This document shows, one piece after another, positions 54,200 to 63,770 of a stretch of 64,000 bases of DNA. Below the pieces are notes generated by a model. It was not told the DNA's origin and did not search any database. It saw nothing but the letters and a program-made list of their open reading frames with translations. This stretch comes from Granulibacter bethesdensis (GTDB lineage Bacteria > Pseudomonadota > Alphaproteobacteria > Acetobacterales > Acetobacteraceae). The stretch is taken from positions 1,933,493 through 1,997,492 of the forward strand of contig NZ_CP018192.1 in assembly GCF_001889525.1 (NCBI RefSeq), in the 5' to 3' direction. Numbering within the stretch: position 1 is the stretch's first letter; every line of letters begins with the position of its first letter. The position numbers were made by a program, and so were the translations under genes.

Positions 54200-55522
54200 C
54201 TATCGTACCATCAGGCGTGCGGCGAAAAACCCGTCCATCCCTGTTATGGGGGGTGAGCCTTCCGATCCGGCAAACGCAAGTCCCGGATGGGTGCGCAGAT
54301 ATCCTTCCGCCGTGCGCGCCCCCGGCAGGAAGGCCAGCTCCTCCACCGTGAAGGGCGACAAAGTCACGGATGGAAGCATTTTCAGCGCATGCTCGATCCG
54401 TTGAGGGCCTTCTTGCGGCTGCATGGAGCAGACCGCATAGATCAGGCGACCGCCGGGACGCAGCATGGCAAGGGCTGCGGCAAGCAGGCGGTCCTGTTGC
54501 GCCGTCAGCGCGGTGACATCCCGCTGACGCTTCAGATGCGGCACATCAGGATGGCGGCGGATGGTTCCGGTGGCACTGCATGGCGCATCCAGCAGGATGG
54601 CATCCGGCACGAAACCGGCTGGTGGAGTCCATTCCGCCGCATCGGCCACAGCCACCTGCACATCCAGACGCAGCCGGGCGAGGTTTTCGCGCAGGCGCGG
54701 CACACGCGCCGCTTCACGCTCCACCGCGATCACCTCCGCCCCGGTCATGGCGAGTTGTGCGGTCTTGCCACCCGGTGCGGCACACAGATCGACGATCTTC
54801 TCCCCTGCATGCGCCGCCAGCAGGCGCGCCGGCAAGGACGCAGCCGCATCCTGAACCCAGAATGCTCCCTCCTCAAATCCCGGCAGAGTGCTGACGCGGG
54901 TACCCGCGGGCAGCCTTGTCGTGCCGTTCGGGAGTAAAATCCCCTCGGCAGGTGGCGTGATCCCGGGACGCAAGGTCAGATCGAGCGGAGCCTCCGTCTG
55001 ATGCGCCAGAGCAATGGCGCGGGCATCGCGGCCCCACGCGGTCCACAACCAGCCGGGCGTGTCCAGTCGGGGGGAGTCCAGCCCGTCCAGCATCTCCTGC
55101 CCACCCGTTGCCACCTTGCGCAGCACGGCATTGATCAGGCCGGTGAAAGGGGCAAGCCGCAACTGACGCGCCAGATCAACCGCCGTCCCGACCGCCGCAT
55201 GGGGAGGTGTGTCCAGAAACAACAACCCGGCTGCGCCCAGACGCAGGATGTCACGCACTGGGGCAGGTGGCTCCCGTCTTAAAAACGGCTCCAGCACGGC
55301 ATCAATGGTGCCAAGGCGGCGCAACGTCGCCGCCGCCAGACGATGGGCGGCAGCACGGTCGCGCGGCTCCATCGGCGGCAGGGCATTCAGCGCCTCTTCC
55401 AACGAACGGTGCTGCTCCAGCACCGCATTCAACAGACGGCAGGCCGCATCTCTGGTCGGGTCCATAGCGACCGGGGGAGCCGATGGGCGACGGGAAGAAG
55501 AAGGAGAACGAATTGTCATCAT
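54200..55522 (-). CDS. rsmB: 16S rRNA (cytosine(967)-C(5))-methyltransferase
   Basis: A 440-residue NOL1/NOP2/Sun family enzyme that methylates C967 of 16S rRNA with SAM. The N-terminal NusB-like domain (residues 20-145: AACRLLNAVLEQHRSLEEAL) is followed by the methyltransferase fold with VDLCAAPGGKTAQLA (SAM site), DAPCSATGTIRRHPDV and AVCSMQPQEG (the two catalytic cysteines). Two adjacent ATGs (55522, 55519) are candidates; the upstream part of the open frame is unrelated. Its end overlaps no gene on this strand; the ArnT-like gene diverges from it. Confidence 0.93.
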   Translation of the reverse strand: MMTIRSPSSSRRPSAPPVAMDPTRDAACRLLNAVLEQHRSLEEALNALPPMEPRDRAAAHRLAAATLRRLGTIDAVLEPFLRREPPAPVRDILRLGAAGLLFLDTPPHAAVGTAVDLARQLRLAPFTGLINAVLRKVATGGQEMLDGLDSPRLDTPGWLWTAWGRDARAIALAHQTEAPLDLTLRPGITPPAEGILLPNGTTRLPAGTRVSTLPGFEEGAFWVQDAAASLPARLLAAHAGEKIVDLCAAPGGKTAQLAMTGAEVIAVEREAARVPRLRENLARLRLDVQVAVADAAEWTPPAGFVPDAILLDAPCSATGTIRRHPDVPHLKRQRDVTALTAQQDRLLAAALAMLRPGGRLIYAVCSMQPQEGPQRIEHALKMLPSVTLSPFTVEELAFLPGARTAEGYLRTHPGLAFAGSEGSPPITGMDGFFAARLMVR

Positions 55523-55643
55523 GGCTTTTTGCGCGGCCCGGCCCTTTCCGGCAAGCACGCGATACGCATGCCCCTTATCGCACTCCCTTGATCGCAGGCC
55601 CTTCGGGGTGGTGCGGCGTGGCAGGTGTGGTAATTCAGAACCT

Positions 55644-57344
55644 ATGCGCCAGATCCTGTTCCTGACCCTGTTCTGCCTGATCGCGTGGATACCGGGTTTT
55701 TTCACCCTGCCACCGTCCGACCGCGATGAAAGCCGCTTCGCACAAGCCAGCCGGCAGATGATCGAGACCGGTGATTACGTCACCATCATGAACGGCACCG
55801 AGCCGCGTAACCGCAAGCCGATCGGCATTTACTGGCTGCAGGTGCCCTTTGCGAAAGCGGCTCAACAGGCCGGGCTGGCACAGGAAAATCCGATCTGGCC
55901 CTATCGGCTTCCCTCCCTGCTGGGCGGATTGCTGGCCGTATGGATGACATACGGCTTCGGCATCAGGCTGGTCGGGCGAAAGGCGGCTTTCCTCGGCGCG
56001 TGGATTCTGGGCGCCTCGGTCATTCTGCTGGTCGAGACGCATATGGCGAAAACCGATGCCGCCCTGCTGGCCGCGACACTCGCTGCGCAAGGGCTGCTCG
56101 GGCGTGCCTATCTGGTGGCCAGACAAGGCGATCAGGATACCAGATTCGGGCCGGTTCAGGCCGCGCTGTTCTGGATCGCCATGGCCGCGGGGATTCTGAT
56201 CAAGGGACCGATCACCCCGATGGTCAGCGCGCTGACCGTGCTGACCCTGCTGATCACCGATCGCCGCATTCCGGGGCAAACAGGCTGGCTAGCCGTGCTG
56301 CGCTGGCGCTGGGGGCTGCCGCTGGCTATCGCGCTGATCCTGCCATGGTTCATTGCCATCGGGATTGCCAGTCACGGACAATTCTTTGCGCAGGCGATTG
56401 GCGGGGAACTGGCCAGCAAGGTACGCAGCGGCGATGACAGCCATGGCGCGCCACCGGGGCTTCATCTGCTGCTGCTGATCATCACCCTGTTTCCCGGATC
56501 ACTCGCGGTACTTCAGGCCCTGCCGGCATCATGGCGTCACCGGTCAGAACCGGTGATGCGCTTCCTGCTGGCCTGGATCATCCCGTCATGGATCGTTTTC
56601 GAGGTCGTACCAACCAAACTGCCGCATTATATCCTGCCCATGCTGCCTGCCCTCGCCCTGCTGGGTGGTAAAGCCATGGCGGAGGTGCTGGCAGTACCGC
56701 GCTGGATGCAATGGCTGGCAAAAATCCTGTTCGCGCTTTCCTGCCTGTTGCTCGGGGGAGCCGCCATCGCCCTGCCCTTCGTCATCATGCCGGGACTGCA
56801 CTGGCAGGATCTGCTGGGCATCCCTGCTTTCCTCATCATGGTTATGCTGCTGGCGCTGGGGACCGGCCTGCTGCCACGCCATCAGCGTGATGCGACCCCC
56901 TATCGCAATAGCCGTCTGCTGCTGATCTGCGCGCCACTGGTCGGCTGGAGCATGCTGGGACTGGAATTGCCTTCTCTGCGCGGCCTCTGGCTCAGCCCCG
57001 CCATCACTCACGCCGCCCGGATCGAAACGGCACAGCTCTACGGGACACAGGCGCCGCTCGATCTGGTGACCGCAGGCTATAATGAGCCAAGCCTGCGATT
57101 CCTGGCCGGAACCGACACGTTTTTTGCCCCCGATGCCGCCAGCGCTGCCGCCTGGCTGGCGAAGCACAAGCAGGCCATTGCCGCCATTGCCCGCCCGGAT
57201 GGGAACGCCTTCCTCGCCGCAGCCACTGCACGGGGGATCAGTCCCGATCTGCGATACTCCGTTGCCGGATATAATTACTCACGGGGGAAAAGGATTCTGA
57301 TCGATCTTTATGCATCAGGCACTGGTTCTGCCTCGACTCAATGA
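55644..57344 (+). CDS. Glycosyltransferase family 39/ArnT-like membrane enzyme
   Basis: A 566-residue polytopic protein with roughly a dozen transmembrane helices. The start FLTLFCLIAWIPGFFTLPPSDRDESRFAQASRQM carries the DRDE-type acidic motif in the first periplasmic loop, as in ArnT/PMT enzymes; VETHMAKTDA and KLPHYILPMLPALALLGG are typical later blocks. It transfers a sugar from a lipid carrier to an envelope acceptor such as lipid A or a protein. Neither the donor nor acceptor is evident. The frame extends left to 55209 through the rsmB region, but the ATG at 55644 is the natural start. Confidence 0.87.
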   Translation: MRQILFLTLFCLIAWIPGFFTLPPSDRDESRFAQASRQMIETGDYVTIMNGTEPRNRKPIGIYWLQVPFAKAAQQAGLAQENPIWPYRLPSLLGGLLAVWMTYGFGIRLVGRKAAFLGAWILGASVILLVETHMAKTDAALLAATLAAQGLLGRAYLVARQGDQDTRFGPVQAALFWIAMAAGILIKGPITPMVSALTVLTLLITDRRIPGQTGWLAVLRWRWGLPLAIALILPWFIAIGIASHGQFFAQAIGGELASKVRSGDDSHGAPPGLHLLLLIITLFPGSLAVLQALPASWRHRSEPVMRFLLAWIIPSWIVFEVVPTKLPHYILPMLPALALLGGKAMAEVLAVPRWMQWLAKILFALSCLLLGGAAIALPFVIMPGLHWQDLLGIPAFLIMVMLLALGTGLLPRHQRDATPYRNSRLLLICAPLVGWSMLGLELPSLRGLWLSPAITHAARIETAQLYGTQAPLDLVTAGYNEPSLRFLAGTDTFFAPDAASAAAWLAKHKQAIAAIARPDGNAFLAAATARGISPDLRYSVAGYNYSRGKRILIDLYASGTGSASTQ

Positions 57345-57423
57345 CCAGCTTCAGCAATCATCGAGTTTATTGAGCAGGGGGCGTATAACTCTGAATTGAC
57401 AGGCCGCCATACGCTCGGCGCTG

Positions 57424-59226
57424 ATGTTTTTCTGCACAGACGCAGAAGCGGATATGACCATGCAATATGATACGGCTCAGGTGTTCAGGCAGTCCGATGT
57501 CGGTCTCTCCGATACCGGCGCGATACAGGATCGTCTGACCAGTCTTCTTCTGTCCCTGGGCCATTGCGATTCTGCATCAGTCAGCCGTGCCACCTCTCTG
57601 GCGCGCGAAACCGGGGAGCGGCGCGACGTCGTGATGCAGCGTCTCGGTCTCGTGACCGAGCGTGATCTGGCCGAGGCTTATGCGGCCCTGCTGCATGCTC
57701 CCCTGCTTCGGGAGGCTGATTTTCCTGATACTCCGCTTTTTGCCGGCACACTGCCGCGGCGTTTCCTGCGTACCTCCCGCATTCTACCGGTTTCTATCGC
57801 GGCGGACGGCACGGTGACCCTCGCCATGGCTGATCCGCTGGATCAATTTGCATGCGACTCCGTAGCAGCAGCGCTGGGCCGGCCTGTGCGCATCGGCATC
57901 GCCGTGCCGATCATGGTGGAGACCGCGCTGCAACGTCTTTACCCTGAAACAGACACACTTCAGGATACTGGTAACGAGGTGGAACCAAACGGTGACGGAC
58001 GGGCCGACGACACGGAGAGACTACGCGATCTGTCCAGCGATGCGCCGGTGATCAGGCTGGTCAACCAGATCATCAGCCGGGCAGTCGAAACCGGTGCCAG
58101 CGACATCCATATCGAGCCGTTCGAAGACCGGATCGCAATCCGCTACCGTTATGACGGTGTGCTGCATGAGGCGGAAGGCGTCTCCGCCCGTGGCGGCTCG
58201 GCAGCGGCGATCACATCCCGCATCAAGATCATGGCCCGACTGGACATCGCCGAACGCCGACTGCCGCAGGATGGGCGACTGAAGCTGGCCGTACGCGGGC
58301 AGGAGGTCGATTTCCGTGTCTCCACCGTGCCTTCCCTGTATGGCGAAACGGTGGTGATGCGTATTCTGGACCGCAGCGCCGTCGCTTTCGAATTCGATCG
58401 TCTGGGGTTGCGCGCTGCAGTAAGGGAAAAGCTGGAACGTTGTCTGGCCATGCCAAATGGCATCGTTCTGGTCACCGGCCCCACCGGCAGCGGCAAGACC
58501 ACGACGCTTTATGCCGGGCTGAACAGTCTCAACAGCCCGACCCGCAAGATCGTCACCATCGAAGACCCGGTGGAATATCAGCTCCGGGGCATCAACCAGA
58601 TACAGGTGAAGCCCCAGATCGGCCTGAGTTTCGCGGCACTGCTGCGTGCCATCCTGCGGCAAGACCCCGATGTCATCATGGTCGGCGAGGTGCGCGATCT
58701 CGAAACCGCTCAGATCTCGGCACAGGCGGCGCTGACCGGGCATCTGGTGCTGTCCACCCTGCACACCAATTCCGCCGCCGCAACCGTAACCCGGCTGCGC
58801 GATATGGGGCTGGAAGATTACCTGCTGACCGCCGTGTTGCGCGGCGTGCTGGCCCAGCGTCTGGTGCGCGTGCTCTGCCCGGCCTGCAAGACATCGACCC
58901 CGGCCCCATCGGCGCTGATCGAACGTTTCCGACTGGACGAGCACGTTCCTGCCGGACAGACGCCCCATTTATGGCACCCCGTCGGATGCCCGGCCTGCCG
59001 CCAGACCGGCTATCGCGGTCGGATGGCCGTTGCGGAGTTTCTGGAACCCGATTCTGCGATTGACCGGCTGATCTATGCCCGCGCCGGTGAGGCCGAGATT
59101 GAGGAAGCAGCCCGTGCCGCCGGCATGCGCACCATGTTCGAGGCCGGGCTGGATGCCGTACTGGCCGGAGAAACCTCGCTGGAGGAGATCACACGCTGCC
59201 TGCACCATGGTGAGGACGCGCTGTGA
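57424..59226 (+). CDS. gspE: Type II secretion ATPase GspE
   Basis: Cytosolic hexameric ATPase that powers pseudopilus assembly. In 600 residues: an N-terminal MshEN/T2SSE_N domain (about 40-190), then the ATPase core with Walker A GPTGSGKTTTLYAGLNS, Asp box VTIEDPVEYQLRG, Walker B HGEVRD-like VGEVRDLETAQ and His box LSTLHTNSA, and a tetracysteine zinc motif LCPACK and GCPACRQTGYRGR near residue 520. ATGs at 57424, 57454 and 57460 are all possible starts. It begins a type II secretion operon; gspF follows with a 4-bp overlap. Confidence 0.95.
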   Translation: MFFCTDAEADMTMQYDTAQVFRQSDVGLSDTGAIQDRLTSLLLSLGHCDSASVSRATSLARETGERRDVVMQRLGLVTERDLAEAYAALLHAPLLREADFPDTPLFAGTLPRRFLRTSRILPVSIAADGTVTLAMADPLDQFACDSVAAALGRPVRIGIAVPIMVETALQRLYPETDTLQDTGNEVEPNGDGRADDTERLRDLSSDAPVIRLVNQIISRAVETGASDIHIEPFEDRIAIRYRYDGVLHEAEGVSARGGSAAAITSRIKIMARLDIAERRLPQDGRLKLAVRGQEVDFRVSTVPSLYGETVVMRILDRSAVAFEFDRLGLRAAVREKLERCLAMPNGIVLVTGPTGSGKTTTLYAGLNSLNSPTRKIVTIEDPVEYQLRGINQIQVKPQIGLSFAALLRAILRQDPDVIMVGEVRDLETAQISAQAALTGHLVLSTLHTNSAAATVTRLRDMGLEDYLLTAVLRGVLAQRLVRVLCPACKTSTPAPSALIERFRLDEHVPAGQTPHLWHPVGCPACRQTGYRGRMAVAEFLEPDSAIDRLIYARAGEAEIEEAARAAGMRTMFEAGLDAVLAGETSLEEITRCLHHGEDAL

Positions 59227-60476
59227 GTGAGTCCGCGCATTATTCAGGTAGCCCTACAGGGGGTACAGCCTTCCGGTTCACCGCCCTGTCGACCACGGGG
59301 GAGATCACACAGGGAACCCTGTATGCCGCCAGCGTGCCTGAAGCCGAAACAGCCCTCCATGGGCGAGGCCTTGTACCGCTTGAGATTGCCCCGCTGAGGC
59401 TGAACACGCTGATGCAGCGCCTGCGTCGTCCGATGACCGGAATGAAGCAGGCGGAACTGACCCGCATCACCCGTGAACTCTCCATCATGCTGGAAACAGG
59501 ACAGGATCTGGACCGTGCACTTCGCTTCGTGGGAGAGCACAGCGCGCGGCGGGAGTCCGTCCGCCTGATCGAGGCCGTCCGGAACCGGGTGCGGGATGGC
59601 AGCCCGCTGGCCGATGCCATGGCTGAGCATCCGCGCGCATTCCCTCCCCTTTATACCGGGATGGTCCGCGCCGGAGAGGCCGGGGGCAGTCTGGCCGCCA
59701 CGCTGGACCGGCTGGCAGCCTATCTGGAGCGACAGCAGACCATGAATGCCGCACTGGTCTCTGCCCTGATATACCCCGCGCTGCTGCTGGTCACCGCGAC
59801 TGGTGCCGTCCTGCTGCTGCTGACACAGGTGCTGCCGGAATTCGCCCCTCTGTTTGAGCAAAACATGGCGGCGATGCCGGCCTCGACCCGTTTCCTGCTC
59901 GCGCTGAGCCGAAATCTGTCCGTCTGGCTGCCGACAGCGCTGGTGCTCATGCTTGGCCTGCTGGCAGGGGTGTGGTGGCTGCTGCGACGGGACGGGCCGC
60001 GTCTGGCCGCGGATCGGTTCGGCCTGCGCCTGCCGCTGATCGGGGCTATCTGGCGAGAATTGCTGGCCGCAAGGTTGACGCGCACGCTCGGCAGCCTGCT
60101 GGTCAATGGCGTGCCGCTCATCAATGCGCTCGGGATCGCTCGTGAAACCCTCGGTAATCGCGCTGCCGTCAACGCTGTACGACTGGCAGCGCAGAATGCC
60201 AGTGAGGGGGGCTCCTTCGCCAATGCTCTCGCTGAACAGAACGTGTTCCCGGCCCGTACCATTGCGCTTTTGCGGCTGGGTGAGGAAAGCGCCCGGCTCG
60301 GCCCGCTCTGTCTGCGCGCTGCCGATATTCACGAAGATACGTTCCGCATCCGGATGCAGCGCGCCGTGTCGCTGGTCACACCCTCCATCACCGTTGCCAT
60401 GGGGGCAATGGTCGCCGGAATTGTCAGCTCCGTGCTGATGGCGATGCTCAGCCTGAACGATCTGGCATCGCAATGA
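59223..60476 (+). CDS. gspF: Type II secretion inner-membrane platform protein GspF
   Basis: A 417-residue protein with two T2SSF domains (about 85-205 and 270-400) and three transmembrane helices (near 180, 225 and 385). Motifs: LTRITRELSIMLETGQDLDRALRF, FPPLYTGMVRAGEAGGSLAATLDRLA, LARLTRTLGSLLVNGVPLINAL and LLRLGEESARLG. It overlaps gspE and gspH by 4 bp each, so the operon is tightly coupled. Confidence 0.95.
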   Translation: MSESAHYSGSPTGGTAFRFTALSTTGEITQGTLYAASVPEAETALHGRGLVPLEIAPLRLNTLMQRLRRPMTGMKQAELTRITRELSIMLETGQDLDRALRFVGEHSARRESVRLIEAVRNRVRDGSPLADAMAEHPRAFPPLYTGMVRAGEAGGSLAATLDRLAAYLERQQTMNAALVSALIYPALLLVTATGAVLLLLTQVLPEFAPLFEQNMAAMPASTRFLLALSRNLSVWLPTALVLMLGLLAGVWWLLRRDGPRLAADRFGLRLPLIGAIWRELLAARLTRTLGSLLVNGVPLINALGIARETLGNRAAVNAVRLAAQNASEGGSFANALAEQNVFPARTIALLRLGEESARLGPLCLRAADIHEDTFRIRMQRAVSLVTPSITVAMGAMVAGIVSSVLMAMLSLNDLASQ

Positions 60477-60940
60477 AAAAACCGAGCTCCACGTCAGCCC
60501 ATCGGGCAGCCGGATTTACCCTGCTGGAAATGCTGGTGGTGCTGGCCATTCTCGGCGTGGGAACAGGGATTGCCCTGCTATATGGCACCCGGACACCGGA
60601 TGGGCTGAAAGCCCGGGATGCGGCACGCGCCATCGCCATCGAATTTCGCCTCGCCCGCAGTCAGGCGATCTGGTCAGGTCATACAGTAAGGGTTACCGCC
60701 GACCTGGACCATGCCACGCTGCAACGGGACAACGCTATGCCTGTCCAACTGCGCGGCGTCACATTGCATCACCTCTCGCAAGACAGTGAAGCCGCAACGC
60801 AGGGTGATGATACACAGGTCACGCTGCTGTTTCTGCCCCATGGGGGGGCGAAGGGTGACGGCCTTGCCGTCAGTGCCGGCCATACCTTTATCAACGTACG
60901 AGCCAATCCATTGACCGGCGCCGTCAATGTCGTCCCGTAA
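60473..60940 (+). CDS. gspH: Type II secretion minor pseudopilin GspH-like
   Basis: A 155-residue prepilin with the class III leader AAGFTLLEMLVVLAILGVGTGIALL; the cleavage would fall after Gly in AG|FTLLE. The soluble part (residues 45-155) is beta-rich, with RSQAIWSGHTVRVTADL fitting GspH. No gspG-type calcium-binding pseudopilin precedes it at its usual place after gspF; the similarity is closer to GspH than GspG, since the length and the AEFRLARSQAIWSGHTVRV-type block match. Confidence 0.82.
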   Translation: MKKPSSTSAHRAAGFTLLEMLVVLAILGVGTGIALLYGTRTPDGLKARDAARAIAIEFRLARSQAIWSGHTVRVTADLDHATLQRDNAMPVQLRGVTLHHLSQDSEAATQGDDTQVTLLFLPHGGAKGDGLAVSAGHTFINVRANPLTGAVNVVP

Positions 60941-61364
60941 TGTCTCCACTCCTGGACGCGATACAAGGCAGGAGAACGGGTTTACCCTGCTGGAAACGCT
61001 GATCGCTTTCATCATTCTGGCTCTGGCGCTCAGTGAAATTTTTGATGGCAGTCTGATCGGCCTGCGCTCTGCCCGGCGGGCGGAGGAAATAAGGCAGGCT
61101 CTGGTCATGGCGCGCAATCATCTGGATGAGACGATCCATGCCGCGCCCGCAACGCTGGCCCGTGCCCATATATGGGAGGGGGAAGACCGTAACGCCATGC
61201 GCTGGCGCGTCGTGGTAAGACCACTGATGCAGGCACCGAGATTGCAAATGCCGCTGTGGCTGTCGGAAATCACTGTCTCGGTCTGGTCTTCCTCCGTCAG
61301 CAGCACAGATGGCATGCCGCCCCTCGTCACATTGGTGACCCGGCAAATGGCGGGGGTGCGATGA
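60927..61364 (+). CDS. gspI: Type II secretion minor pseudopilin GspI
   Basis: A 145-residue prepilin: leader QENGFTLLETLIAFIILALALSEIF, cut after Gly to give a mature N-terminal Phe. The mature part has the GspI-type pattern ALVMARNHLDETIHAAP and a TDGMPPLVTLVTRQ end. The ATG at 60927 overlaps the gspH stop by 14 bp, and the 3' end overlaps gspJ by 4 bp. Confidence 0.85.
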   Translation: MSSRNVSTPGRDTRQENGFTLLETLIAFIILALALSEIFDGSLIGLRSARRAEEIRQALVMARNHLDETIHAAPATLARAHIWEGEDRNAMRWRVVVRPLMQAPRLQMPLWLSEITVSVWSSSVSSTDGMPPLVTLVTRQMAGVR

Positions 61365-61978
61365 TGCGATCAGGCGATCAAAGGCAAGAGGACGCCGGAT
61401 TTACGCTGCTGGAAGTTCTGGTGGCACTGGTGGTGCTGGGCTTTCTGATCGTGGGACTGACCGAAGGCACCCGTTTCGGTTTTCTGGCGCAGCAGCATCA
61501 GGATGCGATTCAGGCCGGCGCCCCCACGCTGGAAGGCGCGGATCGCGCCCTGCGCAGCCTGCTGCGTACGATGCGTCCCGGACTGCCGACCGATGACAGC
61601 AATCCCCTTCCCTGGCCGCACGGGGACAATCGAACGTTATTCTTCATCGCCCTGATGCCCGGCAGCGAGGATGATCCGTCCAGCCCTGACTCCACTCTTG
61701 CCGACATGGTTCTGCTCGTGCGGAATAATGCGCTGACCCTGCGCTGGACACACCATATCAACGGCACCCCAAGGCATCCGTTACACTGGCAGGAGGCCAC
61801 GCTGCTGGCGCCGGTCCAGGCACTGGCCATTGCCTATCAGGATGATCAGGGGAACTGGTCCGGCCGCTGGGAAGGGCCTGCCATTCCATCCCTGATCCGC
61901 CTGAGCCTGCACCGCTCCCTGACCCAGAAGCAGCAGGTTCTGATCATCGCGCCGCGTATTGATACGGAACGTCCATGA
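61361..61978 (+). CDS. gspJ: Type II secretion minor pseudopilin GspJ
   Basis: A 205-residue prepilin with leader EDAGFTLLEVLVALVVLGFLIVGLTEG. The mature domain is beta-rich, with LRTMRPGLPTDDSNPLPWPHGDN and SLIRLSLHR, fitting GspJ. The start is the ATG at 61361, in the 4-bp overlap with gspI; the earlier open frame lies inside gspI. GspK, usually next and the tip protein, is absent, since gspL follows immediately. Confidence 0.83.
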   Translation: MMRSGDQRQEDAGFTLLEVLVALVVLGFLIVGLTEGTRFGFLAQQHQDAIQAGAPTLEGADRALRSLLRTMRPGLPTDDSNPLPWPHGDNRTLFFIALMPGSEDDPSSPDSTLADMVLLVRNNALTLRWTHHINGTPRHPLHWQEATLLAPVQALAIAYQDDQGNWSGRWEGPAIPSLIRLSLHRSLTQKQQVLIIAPRIDTERP

Positions 61979-63135
61979 CAATTTCATTTGCTCCAGGAGC
62001 ATCCCATATCACGCGCCTGCTGGCGCCCGTCCGAAAGGCTCTGAAGCCGCTATCGGACAAAATCGGCGCTTTTTTCACATGGTGGGGCACGCAGCTTGCC
62101 GCCTGTCTGCCTGCCGGGGTCCGCGCACGTCTGCTGACATTGGCCGGGCAAAACGAAAATTTGCTTCGTCTTTCCATTGTGGAACACGATGATGATCCCC
62201 TTCTTTCTCCCCGTGTTACCCTATCCCTCATCCGGGGTACACGCGTGCAGAATCTGGGCATTTATCGCACGACACAGGCCACCGAGCTTGCCGTCCTGCG
62301 CAGTATTCTCGACCAGTGGCAACAACGGGCCACTCCGGTTCTGCAAAGTGTCGGGATATCTCCCCTGATGCGAACAGTAACCCTGTCGATAACAGCCGAA
62401 GAATGGCTCGACCAGGTACTGGCCCATGAAATGGACCGCCTGACACCCTTTACAGCTGACACTGCTCTGTGGACCTACGACATCCTGTCACGCGATCAGA
62501 CGCAGCAGAAACTGACCATTCGTCTGCATCTGCTCCCCTCCTCCTGGCTTCCACCGCATCTTTCGTGGCTGAATAGCCTCGGCTTCTTCCCCCGTCAGGT
62601 AGAGGCGGAAACAATCCTGTTTCCGATCCGCAATGCCGACATTCGGGAGCGGAACAGGGGACGCTATGCTATTGCGGCACAATGGGCATGGGCAGGATGC
62701 GGCGCTCTGCTGATCCTCACAGTGGCAACCCCTTTCATCCATCAATCGATGACACTGGGGCGGCTGGATAAGACCATCGCCCTGATCAAACCAGAGGCAC
62801 AGAAAGCCTCTGCCCTGCGCCGTACCAATACCGCGGAGCAGGCAAAACAGGCTGCTCTGGCCGAAGGAGGCGGACGCAGCGGAGATGTACTCAGCATGCT
62901 GAAAATTCTGACCGATGCCCTACCGGATGACAGTTTCATCAGCGATTTGACCCTGTCCCGCCGTGCCGTCACCATCAGCGGCCAGTCAGGAGCAGCAGCC
63001 CAATTGATGGCATCCTTCAGCAACAATCCTTTCATCCACAACGCGGCCTTTACCGCTCCGGTGATGCGTAGTCCGGATGAGAAAACCGACCTGTTCGCCA
63101 TCCGGCTGGATATAAGACCGGAGGCCAGGCCATGA
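61975..63135 (+). CDS. gspL: Type II secretion protein GspL-like (PilN-type)
   Basis: A 386-residue bitopic protein. An actin-like cytoplasmic half (about residues 55-240, EEWLDQVLAHEMDRLTPFTADTALWTYDIL) is followed by a transmembrane helix (about 238-258, WAWAGCGALLILTVATPFI) and a periplasmic coiled coil plus PilN-like domain (residues 295-385, LSMLKILTDALPDDSFISDLTLSRRAVTISGQS). It recruits GspE to the membrane. It overlaps gspJ by 4 bp and gspM by 4 bp. Confidence 0.85.
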   Translation: MTISFAPGASHITRLLAPVRKALKPLSDKIGAFFTWWGTQLAACLPAGVRARLLTLAGQNENLLRLSIVEHDDDPLLSPRVTLSLIRGTRVQNLGIYRTTQATELAVLRSILDQWQQRATPVLQSVGISPLMRTVTLSITAEEWLDQVLAHEMDRLTPFTADTALWTYDILSRDQTQQKLTIRLHLLPSSWLPPHLSWLNSLGFFPRQVEAETILFPIRNADIRERNRGRYAIAAQWAWAGCGALLILTVATPFIHQSMTLGRLDKTIALIKPEAQKASALRRTNTAEQAKQAALAEGGGRSGDVLSMLKILTDALPDDSFISDLTLSRRAVTISGQSGAAAQLMASFSNNPFIHNAAFTAPVMRSPDEKTDLFAIRLDIRPEARP

Positions 63136-63770
63136 TCAGGGGTTTTCTGTCCCAGGCCGGCACAAATGACAGCTTTAAACTTCCCACCGGCCGGGCAGGC
63201 CAACTCTGTGCCCTCGGCCTTGCCCTGTTGGCTGTGGGCATGACATGGCTGGGCATCATCTCACCACTGCTGGGCTGGTACGCAGCACGACAGTACAGGA
63301 TTGAGGATCGCACCACGCTGCTGGCACATATGCAGGGGGCTGTTGCATCCCTTCCTGCCCTGCAACAAACCCGCACGCTCATGCAGCGGGGGAATGCAGC
63401 GAACACCGTTTTGCTGCAAAGCCCAAACGATGCGGCCAATGCCGCGCAGATTCAGGAAGCCCTGCGGGCACTCAGCCAACAAACTGGCGTTTCGCTGCTC
63501 AGTGCGGAAACATTGCCCGCCGACACTCTCGGCGCGTACCGGAAAATCAGCCTTCGCCTGTCCGTACGAGGGAGCTGGCCCGCCCTCATCGCCTTGATTG
63601 CAGGCCTTGGAGAGGCTTCCCCTCAGATTATTGCTGATGAAATACAGATGCACGCTTCCATTGCAGGTGCGATCAAGCCTGACGACATCGGGTATTCACC
63701 ACCTATCGACATGACCATGACCGTATCGGCACTGGCTGTTGCCCCCTCCTCCCATCAGGCGCAGCCATGA
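63132..63770 (+). CDS. gspM: Type II secretion protein GspM-like (PilO-type)
   Basis: A 212-residue protein with one transmembrane helix (about residues 25-48, LCALGLALLAVGMTWLGIISPLLGWY), a coiled-coil segment and a ferredoxin-like domain (LSQQTGVSLLSAETLPADTLGAYRKISLRLSVRGSWPALIALIAGL). This is the GspM/PilO arrangement that pairs with GspL. It overlaps gspL and the next gene by 4 bp each. Confidence 0.85.
   Translation: MIRGFLSQAGTNDSFKLPTGRAGQLCALGLALLAVGMTWLGIISPLLGWYAARQYRIEDRTTLLAHMQGAVASLPALQQTRTLMQRGNAANTVLLQSPNDAANAAQIQEALRALSQQTGVSLLSAETLPADTLGAYRKISLRLSVRGSWPALIALIAGLGEASPQIIADEIQMHASIAGAIKPDDIGYSPPIDMTMTVSALAVAPSSHQAQP

Noticed and set aside
58021-60473. Minus-strand open frames opposite gspE and gspF
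   Set aside because: They mirror the coding density of gspE/gspF and show no domain.
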